64,000 bases of DNA, taken from positions 8,759,408-8,823,407 of the forward strand of contig JAJEKV010000062.1 in the NCBI GenBank assembly GCA_021234155.1, written 5' to 3'. This DNA comes from Isoetes taiwanensis. Taxonomy: Eukaryota > Streptophyta > Lycopodiopsida > Isoetales > Isoetaceae. Shown one piece after another: positions 1 to 10,061 of the stretch (position 1 is its first letter; each line of letters begins with the position of its first letter). Both the position numbers and the translations under genes were made by a program. The notes beneath the pieces are model-generated. The model searched no databases and was not told the DNA's origin. It was given only the letters and a program-made list of their open reading frames with translations.

Positions 1-2389
1 TTCTGCCTTGGTCTGCTGACATACTTGACACTGCTTAATGTACCTGGCAATGTCCTTCTTCATTGAAGGCCAAAAATAACTGGAGCGGATCTTAAAGTAG
101 GTCTTCATAAAACCCGCATGTCCAGCTATAGGGTCAAGCGTGTCATGGAGGATTAACTTACGACTCAGGAAGTCGAGGTACACACAACTTATCCTTGTGA
201 TACAACAAATTGCCTTCTTTCTTATATGAACGGAAAGCTTCGCGTTCTTTATCTGTGCGTGCCCCCTTACTCAAACTAGCCCAGATTTCACAGAACTCAG
301 GATCCGTGGCCAAAGTCTGTTCTATCTGTTTGCCAAACTCACTTGTGAGTGTCGAAATTGCATTACAATGAGTCCGGGTTACCAAGGGATGGCGTGATAA
401 TGCATCCGCAACCACATTGTGCTTTCCAGGCTTATACATGATCTCAAAATCATATTCTTCAAGAAATTCCATCCATCTCCTCTGACGGAGGTTGAGATTG
501 GGTTGGGTGGTCAAATATCGGAGACTTTGATGATCTGTGTCCAACTGAAACCTTCTACCAAGGAGGTAGTGTCTCCATATTCGCAGCCGAACAACGACTA
601 GCAATTCCTGGTCATGGGTAGGATATCATTGTTACGTCTCATTCATTTTCTTTGAATCATAAGCAATAACCCTCCCCTCACGCATTAGAACCCCACCCGA
701 TTGGCGATTTTCTCGGCATCGTGGCTACTAGTTTATCCTTATCGAGGATGCAACGCGTGAAGCGGGTGCTGAGGTTAAGGCATCTTTAAAGGCTTTGGAA
801 ACTTCCCTGAACCTTAGTCTTCGATTGCTCCATCCAATCCTTCACCTTCTCATGCTTGGTAAGATTTGTAAGAGGGGCTGCAATCCTTGCAAAATCCTTT
901 ACAAATTTTCGGTAGTATCCTGCTAACCCCAAGAAACTGCGGACTTCGGAGACATTTCCTGGAATAGGCCATTCCCTTACAGCGTCTATCTTTGCAGGAT
1001 CTGTAGCAATTCCGTCTGCTGAAATAATATGACCCAAGTAATGTCGACCCGAGATTGACAAACTTGCACTTAGAGAACTTGGCAAAAAGCTGATGACGTC
1101 TTAGTTTTTGTAGAGCCAATTTAAGATGTTTCTCATGCTCTTCTAGAGTCTTACTGTAGATGAGAATGTCGTCAAAGAAAATAACAACAAAGTCATCCAA
1201 GTATTGTCGGAAAACATCATTCATCAATCGCATAAACGTTGCGGGGGCATTAGTTAATCCGAAAGGCATAACGGTAAACTCATAATGCCCATATCTAGTG
1301 CGAAAAGCAGATTTATGGATGTCTTCCTCTTTAATTCTTATCTGATGGTATCCTGAGCGAAGATCAATCTTTGAGAAATACTTGGCCCCTTGCAACTGAT
1401 CCATCAGATCATCTGCCCTTGGCAAAGCATAGCGATTTTTGATAGTATGCTTGTTGAGTTGCCGATAATCAATACACATTCTCAAGGAGCCGTCCTTTTT
1501 CTTCACAAAAAGAATAGGGGCGCCAAAGGGCGAAACACTAGGTCGAATAAAACCTAGGTTTAGCAGCTCTTGAAGTTGTTTCTTAAGCTCTGCCAGCTCT
1601 GGAAGACTCATACGGTACGGGGCCTTGCTGGTAGGCTTAGTACCTGGCTCTAAAGCTATCTCACATTCTACCCCTCTAAAAGGAGGAAGCTTCTGGATTT
1701 CGTCTGGGAAGAGATCACGAAATTGTCGGATAAGGTTGGCGATCCCCTCCGGTAAGGTGTCAATTACTTGCTTCTGTTTAGAGTCTGACTCAATGGAAGC
1801 AAGTCTGATAAGGCAGAGGAGCTTTTGCTTGCTTATAGCTCTATCTAACTGTCGGATGGACATAGACTGCATGATAGGGTTGAATGGTTCACCTTTTATA
1901 GTTACGCGGGCTCCATTTGCCGCGTTGAAGGTAACTTCTCTCTTCTCATGATCTATGTTGGCTTTTGCGAGATGCCAAGAATTCCATCCCAACAATGAGG
2001 TCATATTTGCCAATATCCATTAGCTTCGGCCCATAGCAACCCAGTGCGCGGCAACCATCTTTAGATTGATGCGGCGACCATGAGTATGTCTAACCTTACC
2101 GCGGCTAAAGTGGGGCCCCGGTTGTGACCTTAGGGTTTCCGGTTGTAGGACTGGGCCATTCTAGGAGAAGCAAAATTATGTGTACTCCCGTATCCATAAG
2201 AATTACAAAAGGCTTCTTGTCTACTTGGCCTATGGTGGAAATGACAAAGAGGTGACTTTTCGGCATTGCCAGTTTCTATAGCCTGCAAAGATATGAGACG
2301 ACCGAGTGAATGTACTTTCGGGGCGTCCCGTCGGCGGTAATGTTGACTCAATATCGCCCGATCCAAGATTAGGCCATGGCGGTAGGCGA
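1..2389 (-). pseudogene. pol: pol of outer Ty3/gypsy element: protease, RT, RNase H, start of integrase
   Basis: Protease is marked by ILMDTG near 2,195. Reverse transcriptase occupies about 1,750-1,090, with [47 protein letters not shown] and the catalytic box [10 protein letters not shown] (the common gypsy form is F-I-DD). RNase H runs about 1,085-380, ending YKPGKHNVVADALSRHP. The first 160 bases encode the integrase HHCC zinc domain (GHAGFMKTYF, then CQVCQQTK), cut by the window edge. Frameshifts lie near 1,085, 790-600 and 160. The integrase core and any chromodomain are outside the window, so clade assignment is open. Confidence 0.85.
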
Positions 2390-3581
2390 GGCGGGTAACA
2401 TATGGGCAGTGCATGAAGTGTCCGGGCCTCATACACTGTAACATGCCTTATCCTTGCGGCACTGTTCCACGGCCTCTTTAGGAATGGACTGTAAGAGGTT
2501 TGAACTTCCTTACCAAGCATTGTTACGCTTATCGGCGTGTTAAAAGCGACTTTCTTCTCTGGCGGCGACCGTAAGAGTTTGGCTGAGAGGGCCCCGGACT
2601 TGGAGGCGGGGTTTGTAAGGTGTGGGCGGTAGGGTCGCGTAGTAAGCGGGGCGGGGGCGGATCATCGATTCCTTGGTATGTCCTCCTCGAGGCTCAATGC
2701 TTTAGCCTGGTACACAAGAATCGATTTGGTCGATGGCCTTAACCATCCGTTTGATCGATGGTGCCAAACCCTCAATATAGCCCTCCAGCGCCCTTTTCTC
2801 ATTCATACCGGTACATACTGGCCTGGAGCGCATAAACTCATCCGTGTAAGCACATGCGGACATACTCTTCTTCTCCAACTTTGTAGAAAGTCGGATCTGT
2901 TGGCATTTATGTGCACGGGGCACATAATGCGATTTGAAGGCCTTGGCAAACTTTAGAAGTTGCATCTACTCTGTCGGATGTTTGGCTCACGGCATAGCCC
3001 TTCCACCAAATACGGGCAGCTCGGTAAAAGGTTTGTGGTGGCAAACTTTCTGTATCCTTCTCTGTCATGCCATAGGACCTGCCGAACTCCTTCATTTCGT
3101 CCAGCCCGAGGTTAGGCATTCAAGCCGCCCCTAGATTTCCCATCAAACTGGGCCAATTTCCTATTCTTCCATATACTAGTTATGGCTGTATCAACTGTCT
3201 TGCGATACTCCTTATCTCGGCGCTTTGCATGGCCACCAGATGATGCGGATGATTCAGATGACACTGAAGTGGCAGACTTTGAGGAGGTGGCACTGTCCCT
3301 GGAGGAGCTCCGTCGGCGTTTAGAGTGGGACCTCTTTTTCGACCTGAATGCAGGCTGGTTAATTGGTGGGGGACGGGCCGCCGTGGTGGATTCAGGGCGG
3401 CAACGGAGGTAACTTCCGGTGCATCTGTTTGTACATGCGGTGGTGGGTTAGCATGCAAGACGTAGGCCTGCAATTCGCCTAACTGTCTTTTCATCAGCAT
3501 CAATTCTTGTTCGGGTGTTAATTGACTTGCATTTGAGGGTGGCTGCCAAGCGGCGGTGCGTGCCCCGTCTATATTAAACAT
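2390..3581 (-). pseudogene. gag: gag of outer Ty3/gypsy element
   Basis: An ATG at 3,581 opens the frame. After a Pro/Ser-rich N-terminus comes the gag core, with the tryptophan-pair motif (IWWKGYAV, near 3,000) and the helical region FAKAFKSHYVPRAHK near 2,940. Near 2,440-2,400 a CCHC zinc knuckle is visible (MRPGHFMH context). Several shifts break it into pieces near 3,400, 3,180, 2,960 and 2,700. Gag forms the cytoplasmic virus-like particle and binds element RNA. The family is clear; exact boundaries are not. Confidence 0.75.
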
Positions 3582-3599
3582 AAGATGATATAAGAACAT

Positions 3600-3833
3600 T
3601 TACAGCGACAATAAGTGTCATACAAGGTCATTTTTAAGTCGTGTCGAGAACAAAGTGAACACGCAAAAATCCACGGAAAAATTTTAATTACAAGTGAAGT
3701 AACGGTTACATGCAAGAGCTTGATACTGACAGTAATTATGACTTATAGTTATATAATACATACATGGACCTGATACAGGCCATTTTCCTAGTCATAGTGA
3801 AGCATAGGAACACACAAAACTGGTAATTGCGGC
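3600..3833 (-). other. Spacer between ORF3 and gag of outer element
   Basis: A/T-rich, with no frame of note. No second LTR or primer site is visible here, which supports ORF1-3 and gag being parts of one element. Confidence 0.4.
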
Positions 3834-4672
3834 TTAAGGGTTTGCGTAGGGATACATGACGGCATAGCGCACACTCTCACGCACAGCTCTGACGAGCTTG
3901 TAACGTGCCCAAGCCTGGATAATAACGGGTTGATAATCCCAAGTGGGGCTAATAATCAGAAGGTTGAAGAGCCTTCGCAGTGCGTAGAAGATTTGCCAGA
4001 GATGATCATTAGCATCCTCAAAAGGGTGAAAGCATGCTAGGGTGTACCATCTAAAGTTCTTTTTAGGGAGTGCGAAACTACCCAGAAAAGTACCCAACAC
4101 TGGGTACTGGGAACTTGCATTAATGTCTCAATAAACAATAAGTTTGAGGGTTTATTTATCTATTTTAGTCTCTAATAGTATTGTCATCCTCTAATACTAT
4201 AGATTGACATGTTATTGACCTTCAACTCAAAATTTTTGGATTGATTTTAATGGAAAGAAAAAATAGAAAGTATCAGTTTTAAAAGTACCCAGTGTAGGTA
4301 CTTTTGAGGGTTCCAAAAGTGGTACACCGTAGCATGCTTTCACCCAAAAGCCTCATGTGGGGTCATATTCCAATAATCCCAAGTACGGGAAAGAGTCCAT
4401 TTCAGATCATCGTAAGCGCGTTCTCGAAGAAGAGTAACTATTTCCATCCCCTTGTCAGGATCATAAGGTTGTTCCGGCACCCTAAGCTCCGCTATCTCAT
4501 CGTCAACTTCCCGTTCAGGATACTCGTTGTATCGTTCCCCATAGTCCTGTTGAGGAGGTCCCTGTTCATCTCTCCTTATCTGGGATGTTATCCTATCTTC
4601 ATACTCCGCGAGCGTTTCTTCTGCAAAAGGGCGGAATGAGTATATAATACTAACATTTCCAGGAGGCTTAAT
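3834..4672 (-). pseudogene. ORF3 of outer element, acidic protein of unknown function (interrupted by a small TIR element)
   Basis: The frame runs from about 4,672 to the insertion at 4,350 and resumes in phase at 4,018, ending in a stop at 3,834. The first half is rich in Glu, Asp, Arg, Pro and Tyr. The second half is helical and aromatic (WDYWNMTPHEAF, then LWQIFYALRRLFNLL). A stop lies just upstream, so it may be a separate frame or the shifted tail of ORF2. I do not recognise the family. It lies just before gag, on the same strand. Confidence 0.45.
4025..4344. mobile_element. 320-bp inverted-repeat (MITE-like) element with CAAAAG target duplication
   Basis: The ends are inverted: the left end GGTGAAAGCATGCTAGGGTG pairs with the right end running ...AGCATGCTTTCACC, about 25 bp with one mismatch; subterminal parts are also weakly inverted. 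CAAAAG flanks it at 4,019-4,024 and 4,345-4,350. Removing the element with one flank restores ORF3's frame. It has no coding capacity. The superfamily is undecided: the 6-bp target length fits none of the commonest plant families cleanly. Confidence 0.75.
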
Positions 4673-4691
4673 AACTTGTCATGGAAGAGGC

Positions 4692-6218
4692 TTATTCAAA
4701 AATTGTATTGGCATTATGTATTGGACTGATACAATAAGGAGGAATCACATCACGAGTAATAACCATTTTTTTTAAAACAACAGTGATTTCAAAGGCAAAA
4801 TACATAAGACAATAATCTAGGAGCTGAATCCCTCGTCTTCGTCCATTGGCTGAGGAGGTGGACGATAACGCATCAAAGTGGCTTAGGGCTAGCGAAAAAG
4901 GGGCTCGAGCCGCCTCTCGTGGTAAGCAAGTAGCCAAAGGCGCTGCCACAAGGAGGCGCATGTTAGCGCAGCCCGCCACGTCTCCCAATGCTGCTATAGC
5001 CAAATCTCTACGGACCAGAGTAATAGTGGTGACATGATAATCAATCTTCTTATGGCCCGCTGTAGTAGCTATAGCTCGGAGCGCCCACCAAGAAGCTTCA
5101 GAAGATGGCCCTAAATTCTTGGAAAAGAACAGCACCTCTCCTTGGCGGAAAGCTGAGAGAAAGAATCGGGCCACATGGTTGCCCATGGCCCTAACTTGAG
5201 GGTCGGTGGAGGTCTCAGCTTCCTTCTCCAAGTCGATGGGGAGCTTCTCTTCTTCTTCTTCTTCTCTCTCATCCCTAAGGGTGACCTTGGTGAACCAAAG
5301 GTCTTCCTCGTCTTGACCCCCCTCGCCCATAGTGATTTGCAGAGGCGGATCTTGAAGGAGGGACCGTGTCGGGGCCGCAAATTGCTCTTCCGGAGGCTTG
5401 GGGGTTTCAGCTAGCAAGAAATCTTGCGGTTTAACGGAAGAGTCTCAACGGGCTCTTGTTCCTCGGGCCGATATGCCAATAGGCTCTCTAGCTGTGTAGG
5501 TTGCGCCACTGGTGTAGTGAAGTCGATGAAGTCATCTTGGCAATATTCCGCAAGATCATAGAGAACCTCTACTTTCCTGCGGCGGACCCCAGTAAGAACA
5601 TGGTACGCCCACATAATATCGTCAAGGATCAAGTACTCTTGATCATTCAGGAGTACTGTAGGGAGAAGGTTTAACCCTTCAAGTTTTAGGGCCTGCTGCC
5701 GGCTGGCAGGAGCTTCTGTAGCAAGTTCCTTCCATCTCACAAAATCCCGCTCATCGACGACTTCGTCATCTTAAGGTCGGTGGGTAGAGTTGTGGAAGAA
5801 CGCATTTCGGCCGGGGATCTCCTCATCCTCTATGTACTGGTCCATAATGATGGCCAGTGCAAATCGGGCCTCAAAACAGGTTTCCCGATCTATTGTGGCA
5901 ATAGGGAGGTCATTCCCTCGCCGTCTGATGCCCTTGATGACGTTACGGGCATGATCATCACCCCCTAACATCTGGTGTAAGGTGTGGAAATCGAGGTAAA
6001 GCTGATCATCGTCATCATTACCAACGATGTCGAGGGCACAATCTCCTCTCCGTAGAAGGCGAAGGAAGGCGAGAATAATCTGGGTGGGCCTGCATGTTGG
6101 AGATAAGATCTACCGCTTTGGGCGGGTAGGGGTGAAGAAGATCAAAGGGAACCGCGAGGGGTCCCAATGCTCTCGGATCCACATACCCTGCTGCTTTGAG
6201 GGGTTGGGCGAGCCATGA
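4692..6218 (-). pseudogene. ORF2 of outer element: unknown N-terminal domain, acidic linker, H2A-like region
   Basis: This is a set of overlapping minus-strand frames that read as one protein if a few small shifts are allowed (near 6,060, 5,765 and 5,415). Order: unrecognised helical N-terminus; Asp-rich stretch; a second unrecognised region; an acidic linker with a Glu run near 5,250. Then follows a segment (about 5,190-4,870) whose hydrophobic pattern fits histone H2A: HVARFF against the H2A helix-1 region, a helix-2-like stretch, and LVRRDLAIAALGD against the L2/helix-3 region. The last 50 codons contain VLKKMVITRDVI, spaced like the L2/helix-3 signature of H4 or H2B. The layout of N-domain, charged linker and histone parallels ORF1. 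The H2A call is moderate and the second fold weak; profile comparison would settle both. Confidence 0.45.
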
Positions 6219-6479
6219 AGAGGAAGGCAAAGGAGGAGAAAGGAGTATTTGGAACAAGAAGGAAAAATGAAACCCTAATGGCCAAAAAGGGGTTTTATAC
6301 TTTTTGGCACGTTTCCCAAAAATCATTATTAAAATTATTATTTATTTAATAATGCTTATATTTCCCAATTTTTTTTTTTTTTTTTTTTTTATTTAATTCA
6401 CAACCCCAAAATGGGACTAGTACATGGATAAGTTACAAAATTTTACAACGTAAAAAAAAAAGCGGTTGTGTCATCATCT
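6219..6479 (-). other. Non-coding spacer between ORF1 and ORF2
   Basis: About 260 A/T-rich bases with a run of more than 20 T on the plus strand near 6,368-6,390. No credible frame or promoter was identified. Confidence 0.45.
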
Positions 6480-7524
6480 AAATTCCCCCCGGATCCCGTG
6501 CGGTGAAGGTCCTTGGGCATAATAGTGACCGCCGCATGTATGGCGCACAAGTTGGCGTCACTCAAAAGCTCAATCAGGTACGCCTCGGCAGCTTCCTGTA
6601 AGGCAAGGATCGCAAAAGCTTGAAACCGCAAGTCGGTCTTGAATTCTTGAGCGATCTCCCCACAAGTCGCTGAAAGGAAGCCGGATGGGATCAATGGCTC
6701 GGTAGTCTTACGATACTTAGCGTATCTCAGAAACTCTGGAGTGCAGTCGAGCTGTGGGGCTTAGGTGGCTTAAATTAGCCTTGGCGGCGGAATGGATTTA
6801 CCTCCTGTCGAAGGATGCTTTGTGCGCTCTACGATCAACTCCCTTCTCTGAGCCGATGTCTTCTTGGCGATCGCGGCATCCTGTTGCAGTCGGGTCTTGT
6901 AGTACACCCCACCCCTAACCGGTCTAGATTTGGTCCTTTTTAGTCTCCGGTTACCCGGCCCGGTCGGCTGCTGTGGGTTGACCCCTTGGTTCACATCAAC
7001 AGGGTTTGTCTGGGATTCAACGGTCTGAGCCGCACCTAGGTCCTGCTGTCTATCATCAAAATTCTGCCGCTGCTCCTCTTGCTGATGGCTTGGCTGCTCC
7101 TCCTGCTCGTGCTCACTTTGCTGGCCATGGGAGTCTTCGCCTTCCTTTTGGAGCCGCTCTCGTTCTTCAGCCCTGGCCTCTCTCTCCAAACGCGCTTGAG
7201 TACGCCGGGCAATCTCAGTATGATACCGGTCCGGCCGTGCCCGCATATCTTCTTGGACGGATTCCAGATGGCACTGTTGAAACCGGGGCGGAACATTTTC
7301 AAAAATGAAACTGTTGAGGCTTTCATTCCAAGAAAAGGTGGGAAGGTTAAAGTATCCCTGGTAAGTAAGTATACGACCCCTCCCCAAATAGTAAAAACGA
7401 TCCATCCTTAGGTTCGGTGGAGCGCTGGCTATTTGGTGCAGGTCTTCTATTCGGGCCAGATGCATGATCCTCTGAGCTTCGTTCCGACTAAGCTCCACAG
7501 GGTCTTCATCTGGTCCTGGCGAGG
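6480..7524 (-). pseudogene. ORF1 of outer element, C-terminal part: charged linker and histone H3 domain
   Basis: Downstream of the nested insertion the frame continues through an unrecognised region, then a Glu/Gln/Arg-rich, coiled-coil-like linker (about 7,260-7,000), a basic stretch, and a histone H3 homology region from about 6,832. Visible H3 signatures in order are an RTK...STGGK tail motif, [10 protein letters not shown] before helix 1, [31 protein letters not shown] and VTIMPKDL. These match the most conserved parts of eukaryotic H3 nearly residue for residue. Two in-frame TAA codons (6,770-6,772 and 6,761-6,763) lie between tail and core. A +1 shift in the CG-rich stretch near 6,500 would restore a short H3-like C-terminus ending in TAG. 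Unlike cellular H3, the tail is internal, behind about 300 residues. The H3 assignment is firm; the frame as read is broken. Confidence 0.9.
7520..7524. other. Left target-site duplication of nested element
   Basis: CGAGG, repeated exactly at 19,595-19,599. Five bases is the usual size for Ty3/gypsy integration. Confidence 0.9.
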
Positions 7525-10018
7525 TGTTGCCCCTTTTTGGGCAACATGGACCATCATGATACCTAGAGTTTCAAGATTGGAAGATACTTGTCAGAGTTTG
7601 GAAGACTTGTGGTTTCTTTTGAGGTTTCATCTTAAGTTACTTTCCTATTACTCATATGGTAAGAGTTAGTGTTATTTTGATCCTGCTAGAGTTTGGAAGA
7701 AATTGGCTCAAGTTTGGAAGACCCTTGGGATCTTGGTTGTATAGCCTAATTCTTTCCTTTGAGGAAATTTTCTAGTTACATTCTTATTTCTTGAAGACCA
7801 GGCAAAGGATATAGCAAGCTATACAAGGAGTTATAAGCATGTTGCTCATATTTACTCATATGGAGCTAAATGGAGTTGCACCAATGGTTTGGAAGTCACA
7901 CCTATGAAGATGTCACTTTAAAGGTGAATTTTGCTCTTGTTTAGGCCTTGAAGATTGGAAGACCTTTTTAGAAGTTTGGAAGACCCTAGGGCCTTGAGCA
8001 AAGTTATGAGGTATGATTTGAGCTTTGGAGATAAGATCATGTGCTACAGGGGTTTCCATCCTTTATCCATTTCATCCATTCCATATCCACTTTCCTTTCA
8101 TCTTTTTATACCCCATTTCCACCTTGTCATGCCTTCTTTCATTACTTCACTACCTATATTTTTATTGGCCTCACCTCCACTTGTGAATTGCTCTCAAGAG
8201 ATCATGAAAAACTTCAAGAGCAAGGAGGCTTGAATTTTACTTTCATCTTATTTCCCTAAATCCTGCCATAGCCTTTTTTTCCTATCTTTTCACCCTCTTC
8301 CTATGATTTTTTCACCATTCCCAAGGTTGAAAACTCATTGACCATGGTCAAAATGGGCAAAATTTCAAGTATCTCAATTTGACTTGAAAACACTCTAGAT
8401 TTGGAGCTTGGCAAAAAATAGCTATGTTGGCCTTTCCAAAATTCAAAAAAGACTTTGGAAAATTCCTCAAATATTATTTCTTGGGATGCGTGCCATAAAA
8501 ATAAAAAAGAAAAAACCTATTCTAGCCTATTTACCCTATCTATTTCTACATCATTCCACGCCACCCCCCATTTCCATTCTCATTTCCACGTGGGCAAGAG
8601 CGGGGGGGGGGACACCACGGGTCGGTGTCCCCCTCTGCAAGGGCACGACTATTATTAGTGGGTCAGCATTAAGCCTTATATACATGAGCCTCCAGAATCA
8701 TTTTAGCCTGTGGGATATATGGCCTTCAAGAATTTTTCGATGAACCCTAAGAAATAGGGGAACCTGCTAAATCTGGCCAATTCGTGCCATAACTTGATTG
8801 AATCCCGCCAATTTTCTCCCGAAATCAGCTCCTGAACCTTTTCCGAGACCTCGGTGATCCTCTGTGGCACTTGGTTTGATAGAAATTGCTCAAATTAGGC
8901 CTAAAATCACTCTCTACCGAAGCTAGTTTTGGGGAAGAACAGTTCTTAAGCCAAAGCATCACAGATCAAATCATCGCCCTCGGAGATATACCTACGTGAT
9001 TTTGGCGCATTGAATATCTTGATATCATTTTGCTCGCTCGCTTTCAGATTCCAGCTCCATTTCATTCGATATTGAAGTCCCTCGTTGTGACAGACCTTTC
9101 AAAGATCGAAGCTCCTAGATTTCAAACTTAAATAATCACTCCATATTACTTCATTGGTATTTTTTGAAGCCCTCGAAAGGCTCAAGCGGTCTTGAAATTT
9201 CTCTCAAGCATTATTATTTTCAAAGCTTTGGTAATATCCCCGTTGACATTATCAAACCTCCTCAGTATCACTTTGATATAATGCATAGTCTTTGCCCAGT
9301 AAAATCATTGTCATCACTATACATCCATTCTTTTGTAATTCTGCTTTGCCCTTTTAAAAAGCAAAAACCAAAAACAAAACCAAAAATATTTACTCGGAGA
9401 TTATATCTTCTCCGTGTAGTTGTATTTCATCCTTATAGCAATCCTAGAAACCTATACACTCAAGAAAACATATAAAAATATTTCTTTTTTCATAATCATT
9501 CTACAGAGTTTGTTCTTTTCTTGAGGTTTTGTTTACTTACGTAAAAACTAAAACATCTTTTTGCTATTCAAACCTTTTGCACGTGATCTAGAGGCTATTT
9601 TGAAGTTGCTGCCGCACGCATCCCAATCCAAAATTCCCCATCAAACTCCATCTGTAAAATTTGGCTCTCTGTTTTGGCACTGGCCAATTTTTTGACCTGC
9701 CTTTGACCTCGATTTTCTTGACCTTCCCTTATTCAAATCAAGTCAAATCTTCTCCACCATTTTCCTCTGCTTGTTGACCACTTATAACACCAATCAGATC
9801 TTCAAAATCTCTCAAGGTGTGTCTGCAAGTTCAGTTCTTGCTCTGACAGTTTTTTCAGTTTCAGGGACTCTAGTGATTTTGAAAAAACTAGCACTTCAAA
9901 AATGAATTTTCTGGTTTCATGTGACAAGGATTGATCACCCTAAGTGATCTGGAGGTTCTAACCACTTTGTTTAAGATTCCTTTGAGGTTAGGCTAAAATT
10001 CCAGGTTTTAGGCTAACA
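7525..10018 (+). repeat. 5' LTR of nested element
   Basis: 2,494 bp, starting TGTTGCCC and ending GGCTAACA. It matches 17,102-19,594 almost throughout. Near the start TGTTGCCC...GGGCAACA forms a short hairpin. Short plus-strand frames inside it are shadows. Differences from the 3' copy include blocks near 8,600, 8,640 and 9,040. Confidence 0.95.
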
Positions 10019-10021
10019 TTT

Positions 10022-10035
10022 TGGAGGTCCTACCG
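10022..10035 (+). other. Primer-binding site for tRNA-Gln (nested element)
   Basis: TGGAGGTCCTACCG, three bases after the LTR, is complementary to the 3' end of plant tRNA-Gln (…CGGTAGGACCT plus CCA). The tRNA end is recalled from general knowledge. Confidence 0.75.
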
Positions 10036-10061
10036 AGATTTTCACCTGGAAGTTGAATTCC

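Noticed and set aside
1625-1951. Plus-strand frames opposite RT and gag of the outer element (also 3,182-3,412 and 5,175-5,414)
   Set aside because: Antisense shadows of the recognised minus-strand domains.
5771-5971. Histone H4 in the middle of ORF2 (IRRRG...IATIDRETC against the H4 helix-1 region)
   Set aside because: Only scattered matches, and no helix-3 at the right distance; kept out of the features.
7955-8743. Plus-strand frames around 8,000-8,700, repeated near 17,600-18,240
   Set aside because: They lie inside the two LTRs and recur only because the LTRs are duplicated; no coding features.
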